Positions 10,819 to 21,020 of a DNA stretch of 64,000 bases are shown here, piece after piece; positions within the stretch are counted from its first letter, which is position 1; each line of letters begins with the position of its first letter. Under the pieces are notes generated by a model. It was not told the origin of the DNA. It made no database searches and saw only the letters and a list, made by a program, of their open reading frames with translations. This stretch comes from Pontibacter litorisediminis. GTDB taxonomy: Bacteria; Bacteroidota; Bacteroidia; Cytophagales; Hymenobacteraceae. Where the stretch lies: contig NZ_JARDUA010000006.1 of the NCBI RefSeq assembly GCF_029360645.1, forward strand, positions 124,001 to 188,000, written 5' to 3'. A program made the translations under genes and the position numbers.

Positions 10819-13779
10819 TTAATACCCAAACAGCTCCTTCAAGGTCAGCTGTTTTACTTTGCCATACTTCTCCAGTTCCTTAAAGTTCAGCTTGTCTTTA
10901 GAGCCGATCACCAGGATAGCTTGTGGTTGTGCTTTCACGTACTTCTGCTGGAACTCCTTCAGCTGGTCAAAGGTCATGCTGTTGGCGCTTTGGTATACAT
11001 CCTGACGAATGTCGTAGTTCAGGCCTAACTTCTTAGCGCGCTCGTAATCGAACAAAATGCCGGACTTGGTGATGCGCTCCGTTGAGATGCTGTTTCGCAG
11101 GGCAGCTTGTGCATTCTGGAAGTTCGCATCGGCCAAAGGCATTTCCGTCAGCAGGGCCTGCATACCGGCCATGGCTTCAGATAATTTGTCGGCCTGCGCC
11201 CCAATGTACGATACCAGGTAGTTGGCGCGGTCTTTCTTGGAAGCGGTACCATAGTAGGAGTAAGTAGAGTAGGCAAGGGCCTTTGACTCCCGCAGGTCCT
11301 GGAACACGATGCCGCCCATGTACTCGTTGTAGAGGCGCACTACCGGAATAATATCCTTGCTGTAAGGCACAGACTTGCTTACGAACATCATCTCGGCCTG
11401 CACCATGTTGTAGTCTGCCCAGTATACCGTTGGCTGCGTAAAGTCGATCTCTTTGTATACTTTCTCGGCAGGAACCGGCTTAAGCGTGGCCGGCACATTG
11501 TGGCCCGCGTTCAGGGCTGCTACCAAGTTGGCTGTTTCACGTGGACCATAGTACAGCACGCGGTGCTCGTAGGTTGGGATGCTCTTGATGATGTTAACCA
11601 ACTCCTGCGGCTTCACGGCCTTTAGCTGTTTCTCGCTTAACACCGTGTTGAACGGGTTTTTAGGGCCATATTTGGCATAGTTCATCATGGCCTGCTGCAG
11701 GATAATGCCTTTGTTCTTCTTGGCATCCTCGCGGGCTTTCAGCACGCCGGCCACCATGTCGTTCAGCGCCTGCTGGTCTGGCTTGGCATTGGCCAGCACG
11801 CTCTCGAACAGATTCAGGCCTTTCTCAAAGTTCTCATCCAGGCCCGTCAGGCTCACATACACCTGATCGCCGGAGGAGAACACGTCGAACGAGGTGCCCA
11901 GCTGGTAAAACTCCTTCTGCAGCTGCTCCGCCGTATACTTGTCGGTGCCCAGGTACTTGAGGTAGTTCACGGCCTTACCCAACTTCTGGTCGTTGTTGGT
12001 GCCCATGTCCAGGATGTAGTACAGTTGGAACAGTTCGTTGTCTTTGTTCTTGGTGTACAGCAGCGGAATATCCTGCTTTAATTTCGCTTCGGTGATGTCT
12101 TTGCTGTAGTCTAGGAACACTGGCTGCAGTGGCTGCACCTCTTTGGCCATAAATTCTTTGTAGTACTGAGACTGCGCATCGCGGTTAACAGCTACCGGTG
12201 TAATGGCAGGCTTCTCTACTTTCTGCGCGTTCGGGTCTTTGCCGGTTTTCTTATACACCAGCACGTAGTTGTTGCCGAAGTACTTGTTGGCTACGTCCAT
12301 CACGTCTTGCTTGGTGATGCTGGCAAACTCAGTTGGGCGGCTCACAAATTTCTGCCAAGGCATCTCATAAATAAAAGACGTTACGAAGGCATCCGCACGG
12401 TTGCTGTTGTCTTCATACGCCTTCATGGTGTTGATCTTGTCGTTGTTCACCACCGCCTGGATCAGCGACTCGTCAAACTGCCCTTTCTTGATCATCTCCA
12501 GCTGTTGCAGCAACAGGTCGCGCACCTGGTCCAGCGTCTGGCCCTGGCGTGGCAAGCCCGTCATCCGGAACGTGCCGTAGTCTTTCATGGGGGTGTCGTA
12601 GGCGTACGACTGTAGCACCTTCTGCTGCTGGTTCAGGTTCAGGTCTATCAAACCGGCCTGGCCGTTGTAGAGCAGGTTGCTGATCATCTGGATCACCAAG
12701 GCATCTCTGGTGTTGATGCCTGGGGTGCGGAAAGCGATGGATACGTTCTCCGCATCCGGCCCCAGTACCTCCTTCACGATCGGCTTCTGAATCGGCTGTT
12801 CCTGCGCCACATTAAATGAAGGCTCAGGCTTCTTCTCCATACTTCCCCAGTACTTGTCAATCAAACGGATCGTCTGGTCGAAATCGATGTCACCGCTCAT
12901 GGCAATGGCCATGTTGTTCGGGATGTAGTACTTGTTGTAGTACTTCTTGATCTCAGTGATGGATGGGTTCTTCAGGTGCTCGATGGTGCCGATAGTGGTT
13001 TGCGTGCCGTACTGGTGCGTCGGGAAGAGCGCCGTGTTGATCACCTCAGCCACTTTGCGGCCGTCGCTGTCCAGGGTGCGGTTCTTCTCTTCATAAACGG
13101 CCTCCAATTCAGTATGGAAGATGCGCGGCACCATGTCGCCGAACCGGTCTGCCTCCAGTTCAATCCAACGCTCCAGCTGGTTACTTGGGATATCGTTGGT
13201 GTATACTGTCTGGTCTACCCATGTATAGGCGTTGGTCCCTTTAGCCCCGATGGCGCTCAGGATCTTGTCGTATTCGTTGGCAACGGCATACGTAGCGGCT
13301 ACGCCAGAAACAGAGTCGATTTGGGCGTAGATTCTTTTGCGGGCGGCCTCATCTTTGGTGGCTCTATACTTTTCGTACAGCGCCTCGATCTTGTCCAGTT
13401 CTACTTTCTCTTTTTCCCAGTTCTGGGTACCTAGCTCGGTAGTGCCTTTAAATACCATGTGCTCCAGGTAGTGGGCCAGGCCAGTGGCATCGGCCGGGTC
13501 GTTTTTAGAGCCGGCGCGCACCGCGATAAAGGTCTGGACACGAGGTGCCTCCTCGTAGTCCGACAAGTATACTTTCAGACCATTGTCCAAGGTATAGATG
13601 CGGGCGTTCAGCGGGTCGTTGGGTACTGTCTCATACTTGTACTCCTTCTCGGCAGGAGCCGTAGTAGCGGTTGCTGTAGCATCCGTAGATGATTGTGCCT
13701 GGTACGCCTCGTTCTTGCACTGCGTGAACGTAAGACCCAGCGCAAGCAAGAGCAAAGAGGAGCCTCTTTTTATTGCCAT
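10819..13779 (-). CDS. M16 family zinc metallopeptidase (insulinase-type)
   Basis: A 986-aa exported peptidase. The N-terminus is a signal peptide ending near FTQC (Cys21), possibly a lipoprotein although Gln at -1 is unusual. The inverted zinc motif HYLEH is at residues 103-107. As in single-chain pitrilysin-like enzymes, two further M16 inactive or C-terminal domains follow (for example GLPRQGQTLDQVRDLLLQQLEMIKKG and YNEYMGGIVFQDLRESKALAYSTYSYYG), forming the closed clamshell. It probably degrades peptides in the periplasm. ATG 13779 was chosen because it starts the signal peptide; 44 upstream residues have no such character. Confidence 0.93.
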   Translation of the reverse strand: MAIKRGSSLLLLALGLTFTQCKNEAYQAQSSTDATATATTAPAEKEYKYETVPNDPLNARIYTLDNGLKVYLSDYEEAPRVQTFIAVRAGSKNDPADATGLAHYLEHMVFKGTTELGTQNWEKEKVELDKIEALYEKYRATKDEAARKRIYAQIDSVSGVAATYAVANEYDKILSAIGAKGTNAYTWVDQTVYTNDIPSNQLERWIELEADRFGDMVPRIFHTELEAVYEEKNRTLDSDGRKVAEVINTALFPTHQYGTQTTIGTIEHLKNPSITEIKKYYNKYYIPNNMAIAMSGDIDFDQTIRLIDKYWGSMEKKPEPSFNVAQEQPIQKPIVKEVLGPDAENVSIAFRTPGINTRDALVIQMISNLLYNGQAGLIDLNLNQQQKVLQSYAYDTPMKDYGTFRMTGLPRQGQTLDQVRDLLLQQLEMIKKGQFDESLIQAVVNNDKINTMKAYEDNSNRADAFVTSFIYEMPWQKFVSRPTEFASITKQDVMDVANKYFGNNYVLVYKKTGKDPNAQKVEKPAITPVAVNRDAQSQYYKEFMAKEVQPLQPVFLDYSKDITEAKLKQDIPLLYTKNKDNELFQLYYILDMGTNNDQKLGKAVNYLKYLGTDKYTAEQLQKEFYQLGTSFDVFSSGDQVYVSLTGLDENFEKGLNLFESVLANAKPDQQALNDMVAGVLKAREDAKKNKGIILQQAMMNYAKYGPKNPFNTVLSEKQLKAVKPQELVNIIKSIPTYEHRVLYYGPRETANLVAALNAGHNVPATLKPVPAEKVYKEIDFTQPTVYWADYNMVQAEMMFVSKSVPYSKDIIPVVRLYNEYMGGIVFQDLRESKALAYSTYSYYGTASKKDRANYLVSYIGAQADKLSEAMAGMQALLTEMPLADANFQNAQAALRNSISTERITKSGILFDYERAKKLGLNYDIRQDVYQSANSMTFDQLKEFQQKYVKAQPQAILVIGSKDKLNFKELEKYGKVKQLTLKELFGY

Positions 13780-14059
13780 AGTTTTGATGTTGTAGTTTTT
13801 TATAAAGATAATATGAAGTCTTTTAAATAACGTGTGTTTTCTTTCTCTTATTTGGCTTTTATCTGTACTTCCAGATTCCTGGCGCAAGTCTCCGGACTTT
13901 ATCCTGCTCATGGTGTCGGGTTTGCAATTTATTCGGTTTGAAGAGGCATAGGTATAACTTAAGCTATACTTGTCGGTGCCGCTGTTCCGGACCTCCCTGT
14001 CCGTGACCTTCGCTGCTGCGGGTCTCTAAGTCCGCGTACGCCATACTTTATACTTTGGC

Positions 14060-14534
14060 TGTCTTCATACTTCTGCTGGCGCAAGTATCCGCTTGTGCCT
14101 GTTCTCAGCCATAGCTTCTCACCCGCTAGCGCGAGCTTGTAGTTCGTGCTCTCCCTGTTGCTACCGCTTCCTGCAACTTGACTTAAGCTATCCTTTCTAG
14201 CCACTGTTCACCCTCAGTCTTACCACCTGCTCGTTTCACCTCTGGTTTTGGTGCTCTCCAGCCCGAGAGGGCTCGTCTTCGGGCATCGCGCTGTCTACAT
14301 TTCCTGCCCTCGTGCCTCGGGCTGCCTCGCCTCCGGCTCGTCACCAGAAATCTAGAAGGCGCTCAACCCAAAGACTGGGGAACATTTCGATAGTGCGTAC
14401 TGACGGAGCTGGAACTGAACTCCCTCCCCTGTTCTTAGGGGAGAGTCGGGGTGGGGTAGTTCACCTTGGAAGGAGGCAATGAATGAAATCGCCTGCCGGA
14501 CAATTCCCCTCCTCTGGACTAGCCAAAACGAGAG
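14060..14534 (+). repeat. Long intergenic repeat, copy A
   Basis: Collinear with the reverse complement of 44402-44885. Well-kept blocks are CTCTCCAGCCCGAGAGGGCT (14252-14271), AAGGCGCTCAACCCAAAGACTGGG (from 14356, shortened in the other copy), ACTCCCTCCCC with the GAGGGG hairpin (14418-14445) and CCTCTGGACTAGCC (14511-14524). Blocks are separated by small insertions and deletions. Many stems are self-complementary, as in bacterial interspersed or non-autonomous elements. No terminal repeats or transposase are seen. Confidence 0.8.
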
Positions 14535-14671
14535 TTTTAAGCTAGCGAGCGTAGCTCGCTAGGGGTGAGTTTACACCTGTAGGAACTGGTTACAACCTGT
14601 TCACGCAACGCCAGCGGCTACGCAATTTATACTTCAGTATGAGTATTTACAGGCTCCCATCCTTGGACAAG

Positions 14672-14691
14672 GAGGGGCAGGGGTGGGTGGA
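14672..14691 (-). repeat. GC-rich dispersed word, copy 1
   Basis: GAGGGGCAGGGGTGGGTGGA. The reverse complement recurs at 44359-44377 and 61302-61318, always between genes and near larger repeats. Confidence 0.55.
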
Positions 14692-14881
14692 CCTGGCACG
14701 GCGGAGATTGCTCTCCTTTAAAAGAGCCAATAGGCGTTTTTGAACTAGCGAGCACAGTTCTAAGAAATGGGTGCATATTTCGCAGCCGCACCTTCACCTC
14801 CCTTCCACCAAGGCCCCCTCCAGAACGCTAAAAAATAGGAGCGACAGCAGCGGGTATGATGGCTAACAGAGCGCTAAATGC

Positions 14882-14914
14882 AAAAGCCCCTCCTGTAAAT
14901 GAGGAGGGGCTTTT
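14882..14914 (-). terminator. Intrinsic terminator of dnaX
   Basis: AAAAGCCCCTCCT pairs with AGGAGGGGCTTTT around a 7-nt loop, 20 bp beyond the dnaX stop. Confidence 0.8.
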
Positions 14915-14934
14915 ACGTTATAAAAACGGCTGGG

Positions 14935-16788
14935 TTAAAAATCTGCATCCAGGCCAAACCGCTGCTTCAGGTCAATCAGCACGGGGTACTTCTCAGCCAG
15001 GTAATTGAATTTATCTGCCGAGGTGTACAGCTTCCGGCCTTCGTCCTGCGCCTCTACCACCTCAGCCCTTAGCTTTATACTCCGGTTGCCCAGCTGCTGC
15101 TTCAGCTCCCGGAGTATGTCCGGGCGCATCGCCGTGAACTGGTCCATCATCACGTGGTTCTCCAGGTGCAGGACAATCTCATTATCCTGCCCTACATGGT
15201 ATTGGCGGTTGAGGAGTGTGAACTCCATCATGTTCTCCGCTTTTTTTCGGCGCAAAATAGCGTGCCATACCGTTTTCAGCCTTGCCTCATCCACCGGCAC
15301 CACGGCGCCGTAGTGGGTATCTTCCTCTTCCTCGGCTACGGCAACCTCCGCCACGGCAGTCTGAGGGTTCTGCAGGTCTTTCAGGCTGGGCAGCTTGCCC
15401 AGTTTCTTGGGCGGCGGCAGCTGCACACCGGCACGGGGTTTTTCCGGGGCTGGGGCGGCAGGCGGCGCTGGCTTGGCCGGTGCAACATGCGCATCAGCTG
15501 TTACCTGCTGTGGCTGCGGCGGCTGCTGTAGCGTGGCCGATGGCACGCTGCCCGCCGTAACCGGCTGCTGCATCTGCGCCGACGGTACAGGGGCGGCAGG
15601 AGCAGCGGGGGCACCAACAGGGCTGGTAGAGGCTGGTGCCGGGGCCGCTACCTTAGCTTTTTTTGATACTTCTCCTTCCTGGGCAAAACTCAGGGCCGCA
15701 TTCAGGTGCGCCATTTTCATCAGGCACAGCTCCACGTGCAGGCGCTGGTTTTTGCTGCTCTTGTAGTTGGTGTCGCAGGTGCTCACCAGGTTCAGGCCCG
15801 AGAGCAGGAACGATACACTGGCCTTCTGCGACTGCTCGGCATACTTGGCCTTGATGTTGTCCGACACCTCCAGCAGCTGCACTGTCTGCGGGTCTTTGCA
15901 CACCAGCAGGCTACGAAAATGCTCGCCAATGCCGATCAGGAAGTTATGGGCGTCAAAGCCGTTCTTCAGGATCTCATCAAACAAAAGCAAAGAGCCCGAG
16001 AGGTTCTGCTCCAGCAGGTGGTCTGTCAGCCGGAAGTAGTAGTCGTAATCGAGGATGTGCAGGTTCTCAACGGTAGCCTTGTAGGTGACGTTGCTGCCCG
16101 AGAAGGTCACCATCTGGTCGAAGATCGACAGGGCATCGCGCAGGGCGCCGTCAGCCTTCTGCGAGATCAGGTGCAGGGCATCCGGCTCAGCCTGTATACT
16201 TTCTTTGGTGGCAATATTGCCCAGGTGGCGCACCATGTCCTCAATGCGGATGCGGTTGAAGTCGAAGATCTGGCAGCGCGACAGGATGGTCGGGATGATC
16301 TTGTGGCGCTCCGTGGTGGCCAGGATGAAAATGGCATACGAAGGCGGCTCCTCCAGCGTCTTCAGGAAAGCGTTGAAGGCCTGGTTCGAGAGCATGTGCA
16401 CCTCGTCTATGATATAGATTTTATACTTGCCTGTTTGCGGCGCATAGCGCACCTGCTCCACCAGGTTGCGGATGTCCTCCACCGAGTTGTTAGAGGCGGC
16501 ATCAAGCTCGTGTATGTTAAAGGAGCTGTTGGAGTTGAAGCTGCGGCAGGACTCGCACTCGTTGCAGGCCTCCACTTCCGGAGTGATGTTCTGGCAGTTA
16601 ATGGTTTTGGCCAGGATACGGGCGCAGGTAGTTTTGCCTACACCGCGCGGACCGCAGAAAAGGAAAGCCTGCGCCAAATGCTTGCTGCTAATGGCGTTTT
16701 TAAGGGTATTGGTTATATGGTGCTGCCCTACCACGCTGTCGAACGTGGTGGGGCGGTATTTACGCGCTGATACTACAAAGTTTTCCAT
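14935..16788 (-). CDS. dnaX: DNA polymerase III subunit gamma/tau
   Basis: Clamp-loader ATPase of the replicase, 617 aa. The opening MENFVVSARKYRPTTFDSVVGQ is the Bacteroidota form of the family start. Walker A GPRGVGKT is at residues 46-53, followed by a four-cysteine zinc module (CQNITPEVEACNECESC), Walker B YIIDEVHML and the sensor LATTERHKIIPTILSRCQ. A Pro/Ala-rich linker near residues 385-480 joins the ATPase core to a C-terminal tau-like domain (TVWHAILRRKK onward). ATG 16788 was chosen; six codons further upstream lack support. I see no clear frameshift signal for a separate gamma form. Confidence 0.96.
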   Translation of the reverse strand: MENFVVSARKYRPTTFDSVVGQHHITNTLKNAISSKHLAQAFLFCGPRGVGKTTCARILAKTINCQNITPEVEACNECESCRSFNSNSSFNIHELDAASNNSVEDIRNLVEQVRYAPQTGKYKIYIIDEVHMLSNQAFNAFLKTLEEPPSYAIFILATTERHKIIPTILSRCQIFDFNRIRIEDMVRHLGNIATKESIQAEPDALHLISQKADGALRDALSIFDQMVTFSGSNVTYKATVENLHILDYDYYFRLTDHLLEQNLSGSLLLFDEILKNGFDAHNFLIGIGEHFRSLLVCKDPQTVQLLEVSDNIKAKYAEQSQKASVSFLLSGLNLVSTCDTNYKSSKNQRLHVELCLMKMAHLNAALSFAQEGEVSKKAKVAAPAPASTSPVGAPAAPAAPVPSAQMQQPVTAGSVPSATLQQPPQPQQVTADAHVAPAKPAPPAAPAPEKPRAGVQLPPPKKLGKLPSLKDLQNPQTAVAEVAVAEEEEDTHYGAVVPVDEARLKTVWHAILRRKKAENMMEFTLLNRQYHVGQDNEIVLHLENHVMMDQFTAMRPDILRELKQQLGNRSIKLRAEVVEAQDEGRKLYTSADKFNYLAEKYPVLIDLKQRFGLDADF

Positions 16789-17090
16789 TACTACAAAGAT
16801 AATCAATCCGAAGCTCAGTTGGGAGTGCTTTTTATCAAGTAGTTATCCATAGGGTTATCCACTGTTCTCGCTCGTGTTGCTCCTTGCCTTGCTCTCTATG
16901 GAGAACAGAAAAAGTATAAATTTTAATGCCGTTGCCTTCAAAAAGTTAAAACATAAACCTTAAATTGCTGAATCTTTTATTGCCTTAGTACCACATAAAC
17001 CGCCACGGGGTATGCTTTGGCAAATCCTAGGAATTGTTAAACGGCGCCACTTTTTCGGCTATTACAGACCACTACTACCATTGAAGAAGC
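16789..17090. other. Intergenic gap
   Basis: About 300 bp between divergent genes, AT-rich at 16915-16985. TATCTTTG on the minus strand (16801-16794) fits a -7 element close to the dnaX start, but no matching -33 is seen. Confidence 0.35.
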
Positions 17091-17624
17091 ATGAAAACTT
17101 TTAAGCCTTTAGCAGTAGGTGCGCTGCTGCTTGCGCTACTGGCAGGCCCTGCTTTGGGGCAGAGCACCTATAACGGCTTACCACTCCTGAAAGCAAACTC
17201 CAGCAAGGTGAACGTGCGCGTAGGCCGCGTTTTAGTCAACGGCCTCTGGACGATAAAACCAGAGTACAATCCCAACTCGCTCCATATTCAGGTAGTAGGG
17301 CAGAAGGAAAGGCTGATGTTCTACACCGATATTGATTCGGCCGCATACGAGATCAGCCCTACTGAGCCGAAAAAGTTTTATGTGCTGCTGGGCGGCAGGC
17401 AGTACGTGCTCACCGAAGTAAAGGGCTTTAGAATGGAAAATGGGGAGGCCGCCTCAAAGGAGGAAAAGTTCCTGAACATAGAGAAGCCCAAGAGCAAGAC
17501 TTTCGGAGGCTTATGGGAAAAACACCATGTCGGCGAAGTGGTAGAGGACATCAACAAGTATGCTGACAAAGCCTCTGGTGCTGTGGATTGGGTAAAAGGA
17601 AAGCTTTTTGGCGATAATGAGTAA
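17091..17624 (+). CDS. Exported protein with a module shared with 26468-27601
   Basis: A 177-aa secreted protein. The signal peptide ends near ALGQ (residue 24). Residues about 27-113 align by eye with residues 24-112 of the transglutaminase-like protein at 26468-27601: the pattern Y-x-GLP-x-x-KA, then R-x-G-x-x-LV-x-G-x-W-x-I-x-P, FYTD-x-DS, and ALTE-like before G-F/Y. The remaining C-terminal 60 residues are charged and helical (VEDINKYADKASGAVDWVKGK). I do not know this module as a named domain; beta-strand content suggests a small beta-sandwich. It is a single gene with its own terminator. Confidence 0.8.
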   Translation: MKTFKPLAVGALLLALLAGPALGQSTYNGLPLLKANSSKVNVRVGRVLVNGLWTIKPEYNPNSLHIQVVGQKERLMFYTDIDSAAYEISPTEPKKFYVLLGGRQYVLTEVKGFRMENGEAASKEEKFLNIEKPKSKTFGGLWEKHHVGEVVEDINKYADKASGAVDWVKGKLFGDNE

Positions 17625-17655
17625 GCCCTAGCAAGAGGAGCTGCAAGCTGGCACT

Positions 17656-17691
17656 AAAAAGCCTCAGGAATACTCTTCCCTGAGGCTTTTT
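17656..17691. terminator. Bidirectional intrinsic terminator
   Basis: AAAAAGCCTCAGG pairs with CCTGAGGCTTTTT over a 10-nt loop, between the gene ending at 17624 and the convergent DUF3667 gene. Confidence 0.85.
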
Positions 17692-17715
17692 AATTTCGGT
17701 GTGATCTACTGCCTC

Positions 17716-18774
17716 CTAAATAGTATACAGCGTTGCCACCACCACAGCCAGTCCACTAATGGTCAGCAGAACGCCGTAGGCAAAGAAGAGCACAAAGAAC
17801 TTGTAAACCGTGCGCCAGCGAGTGCTCCGGTAAATGTTGCGCATAGACCTGTAGATGTACCACAAGGTTATGACCACGCCAAGCAGCTCCAGCCAGCCAT
17901 CCAAAAAGGGCAGTATCCATCCGAGCAGTATCAGGATGGAAAAGAGCAGGAACAGGAACGAGTGCACATGGATAGAGTAAATCAGATGCTCCACATACAG
18001 TTTAGAGGAGCGCACGTGCACCAGTTTCAGGATAAGCGCAAACAGGGGTAAGAGAATGAACATCACCTTGGGCAGGTGGCCTATTAGCTTGTTTTTGAAG
18101 AGCTCGCTGCTCAGGTCATCATCCATCACTTCGCGGAACTTGTGTCCCAGCGAACCTAGCCAAGTGTTTTCGCTGCCAATGTTTATGTCTATTCCTTCTG
18201 GTTTTTTGTCTTTTTCTGTTTCCGTTGCGGTCGGCTGTGTAAAGATAACAGCGCCATTCTGGGGTGCGGTGCTTGTGTCCAGCGAGGCCTCAGCCTGGTC
18301 GAGGATGGTGTAGGAGTAGTTAGCGGCTGTCGGGGATACGGTGCCGTCTGCTGCTTTCTGAGAGATGGCGTTTTTCAATTCGCCGAGCTCTTTCTTCGCC
18401 TCAGCCCTTTCCTCAGCTGTTTCCGTTGCCGCATTTTCCTTCATGATGTCTTTCTTATTTATGTTGGTATTGGCCGTGAATAAGAAAAAGAACAGGATGC
18501 TGATGAAAATGTACATGCTGACCGGGTTGAGGTACGCAGCCCGTCTTCCCGCGAAATACTCTTTGGTGAGGTAGCCAGGCTTTGTAAAAAGAGGCACCAT
18601 GCTGTGAAAAAACTTAGACTCAAAGTGGAAGTAGTGCCCAACACTGTGCAGGGCCAGGTGCAGGAAGTCCTCGTGCAGCTCCAGGTTCTCCTGCCCGCAT
18701 TCCGAACAGAATTTACCTGTAACCGTTGCCCCACAGTTCAAACAATTGTTTTCGGAACGATAATGCTTTTTCAT
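17716..18774 (-). CDS. DUF3667 membrane protein
   Basis: A 352-aa protein with an N-terminal zinc ribbon (CLNCG and CSECG, residues 15-27), a conserved block with FHFESKFFHSMVPLFTKPGYLTKEY and a membrane segment (YIFISILFFFLF), then a long polar loop and four further membrane segments in the C-terminal half. This is the DUF3667 layout, with no known function. The region between residues about 105 and 195 is low-complexity, rich in Glu, Thr and Ala. It stands alone. Confidence 0.85.
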   Translation of the reverse strand: MKKHYRSENNCLNCGATVTGKFCSECGQENLELHEDFLHLALHSVGHYFHFESKFFHSMVPLFTKPGYLTKEYFAGRRAAYLNPVSMYIFISILFFFLFTANTNINKKDIMKENAATETAEERAEAKKELGELKNAISQKAADGTVSPTAANYSYTILDQAEASLDTSTAPQNGAVIFTQPTATETEKDKKPEGIDINIGSENTWLGSLGHKFREVMDDDLSSELFKNKLIGHLPKVMFILLPLFALILKLVHVRSSKLYVEHLIYSIHVHSFLFLLFSILILLGWILPFLDGWLELLGVVITLWYIYRSMRNIYRSTRWRTVYKFFVLFFAYGVLLTISGLAVVVATLYTI

Positions 18775-19110
18775 AAGCGTACTATAAAGGTATAAAAGAC
18801 GCGCCTTTAGCCGTTTTAAAACCCTAAAGTAAACAATTGTAGCATTTTTCTATGATGATATGCTGTAAATATTTAGTAAATATAGCTTCTGGGCAATATA
18901 AGATTGGGCTCTGGAGCAAAACTACCCAAAGAGGCTGCGATGGCTGGGGGATGCCATTTAAAGGAGTAGTAGCCGTTGTCGTTTTTAGGAGCTTGAGCGG
19001 GAGGGGCACACACTATGCATAAAACACCGAAGGCAGCTGCCCTATGCAGCTGCCTTCGGTTATAGGCTACAAAGTATAGGCTTTATACTTTGTAGCTGTG
19101 ATGCGAGCGC
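18775..19110. other. Intergenic gap with terminator
   Basis: About 335 bp. It holds the catalase terminator and a second palindrome at 19067-19096 (CTACAAAGTATA with TATACTTTGTAG). No gene is seen. Confidence 0.4.
19026..19060 (-). terminator. Intrinsic terminator of the catalase gene
   Basis: ACCGAAGGCAGCTGC (19026-19040) pairs perfectly with GCAGCTGCCTTCGGT (19046-19060); a T run follows on the minus strand. Confidence 0.75.
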
Positions 19111-20766
19111 TTAATATGGCTTGCCAGGGTGCGACCTGTCCTGTGCCTCTTCCACACCTTCCTCGCCGGTTACGTTGCCCAGCGGACCGTCGGTGCCCGC
19201 AATCTTCTCATGCTTCATCATCTTTTTCATCTCGGTGGTAGCGCGCTCAATGCTCTCCTTTACCCGGCGGCCATAATCTTCATCGGCTTGTGTAAAGTGG
19301 CTCAGCATCTTTTCCTGGATACGCGGGTCGCATTTGGCCAGATCGTTGCCCAGGTTCATAATTAGCTCGTCGCGCTCCCAGTCCTCAAAATTGCGGAAAG
19401 TCTCACCGGCCTGCTTAAACGGGTTAGCGCGATCTATAGGCTGGCGCATGAGGTTCGCCTCGTAGCGCGGCATGTAGTCTTTGCCTGGCTTCTGAGATTC
19501 TTCCAGCCCGCCCAGTATAGATGGCTCGTAGTTCACGTGGATGTTCTGGCCCTCGGCAAAGTCGGTGTCGAAAGCCATTTGGCCGCCGCGCTGGTTTGTG
19601 GCAACGTGCGTTTTAGGGGCGTTGATCGGCAGCTGTAGGTAGTTGGCGCCCACACGGTAACGCTGCGTATCGGAGTACGAGAAGGTACGGCCCTGCAGCA
19701 TCTTGTCGTCTGAGAAATCCAGGCCATCCACCAGCACACCTGTGCCGAAAGCCGATAGCTCTACCTCGTTAAAGTAATCCACAGGATTGCGGTTCAGCGT
19801 CATTTTGCCTACCGGGTACCACGGGAACTGCTCTTTCGGCCACAGCTTGGTGTCGTCCAGCGGATCAAAATCCAGCTCTGGGTGCTCGTCGTCGCTCATG
19901 ATCTGCACGTTCAGCTCCCACTCCGGAAAATCGCCGCGCTCGATGGCCTCATACAGGTCCTGGGTGGCGTGGTTAAAGTTCTTGCCCTGAATCTCCTGGG
20001 CCTCTTTTTGTGTCAGGTTGCGGATGCCCTGCTTCATGGGTTCCCAGTGGTACTTCACCAGCACCGCCTCGCCATCGGCATTCACCCACTTGTAAGTGTT
20101 CACACCCGAGCCCTGCATCTGGCGGTAGTTGGCCGGGATGCCCCACGGCGAGTACAGGAACGTAACCATATGGGTTGCCTCCGGCGTGCCGGAGAAAAAG
20201 TCGAAGATGCGCTCAGCGCTCTGGATGTTGGTTACCGGATCCGGTTTCTGTGAGTGGATCAGGTCCGGGAACTTCATGGCGTCGCGGATAAAGAAGATCT
20301 TCAGGTTATTGCCTACCAAGTCCCAGTTGCCGTCCTCGGTGTAAAACTTCACGGCAAAGCCGCGCGGGTCGCGCAGTGTCTCGGGGGAGTGCGTGCCGTG
20401 GCCCACCGTGGAGAAACGCACGAAAACCGGCGTTTCTTTACCTTTTTTAAACACCTTGGCGCGGGTATACTTCTCTACCGGGTCGTTGCCTACCGTGCCG
20501 TAAGCCTGGAACACACCGTGCGCACCGGCGCCACGGGCATGCACCACGCGCTCGGGCACGCGCTCCCGGTCGAAGTGCGATATTTTCTCAATGAAGTGGT
20601 AGTTCTCCATGGTGGCAGGGCCACGGTTGCCCACCGTTCTAATGTTCTGGTTGTCGGTGACAGGGTGTCCCTGGCGGGTGGTGAGTGTGCGGCCTTTGTT
20701 CTGGCCATTGCCTTTCTGGCCGTTGCCTGAGCTTGCAGTGCGGTATTTCTTCTTATTTTCTTCCAT
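19111..20766 (-). CDS. Monofunctional haem catalase
   Basis: Disproportionates hydrogen peroxide; 551 aa, cytoplasmic (no signal peptide). The active-site block [15 protein letters not shown] is at residues 65-79 with catalytic His76, and the haem-ligand block [12 protein letters not shown] is intact. Length fits the small-subunit clade 3 enzymes rather than the 750-aa clade 2. The N-terminal 30 residues are Gly/Asn/Lys-rich and poorly conserved, and the C-terminus carries a short extension ([23 protein letters not shown]). No peroxide regulator is adjacent. The symbol katA would fit but was not assigned. Confidence 0.95.
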   Translation of the reverse strand: MEENKKKYRTASSGNGQKGNGQNKGRTLTTRQGHPVTDNQNIRTVGNRGPATMENYHFIEKISHFDRERVPERVVHARGAGAHGVFQAYGTVGNDPVEKYTRAKVFKKGKETPVFVRFSTVGHGTHSPETLRDPRGFAVKFYTEDGNWDLVGNNLKIFFIRDAMKFPDLIHSQKPDPVTNIQSAERIFDFFSGTPEATHMVTFLYSPWGIPANYRQMQGSGVNTYKWVNADGEAVLVKYHWEPMKQGIRNLTQKEAQEIQGKNFNHATQDLYEAIERGDFPEWELNVQIMSDDEHPELDFDPLDDTKLWPKEQFPWYPVGKMTLNRNPVDYFNEVELSAFGTGVLVDGLDFSDDKMLQGRTFSYSDTQRYRVGANYLQLPINAPKTHVATNQRGGQMAFDTDFAEGQNIHVNYEPSILGGLEESQKPGKDYMPRYEANLMRQPIDRANPFKQAGETFRNFEDWERDELIMNLGNDLAKCDPRIQEKMLSHFTQADEDYGRRVKESIERATTEMKKMMKHEKIAGTDGPLGNVTGEEGVEEAQDRSHPGKPY

Positions 20767-21020
20767 ATCGGCTAACCGGATAAAATGATAGATTTTTCTA
20801 CAGCATTATACTCTATGTTGGCCGCTTATGTTTATAGATTTTGTCTATACGTGTCTTAGAAATGTCTATATAGTATACTGGTTAAGTATAATAGCGCATA
20901 CGGCATATAGAAGATATTACAGACGAAATGATGTTCTGGTAGCGAAGGGAACCATTCAATAGGAAAGAACCAAGTGGAGCTTCATGGCAGCACCTGCCAG
21001 GCAGCCGAAGCAGCCATGCC

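Larger units (their letters stand above)
13780..14934. other. 1.1-kb gene-free region rich in repeats
   Basis: No credible gene is present; the 81-codon frame at 13959-14204 lies within repeated, non-coding sequence. From about 14060 to 14534 the DNA matches, in reverse orientation, another intergenic region at 44402-44885. The rest (14535-14820) contains further repeat fragments, including a C/G-rich word shared with 44359-44377 and 61302-61318, and two copies of an AGCGAGC-type word (14543-14552, 14747-14754). Confidence 0.7.

Noticed and set aside
13959..14204. 81-codon minus-strand frame
   Set aside because: It lies in repeated intergenic DNA shared with a second non-coding copy and resembles no protein.
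15706..16770. 354-codon plus-strand frame inside dnaX
   Set aside because: Shadow of the strongly conserved dnaX gene on the other strand.
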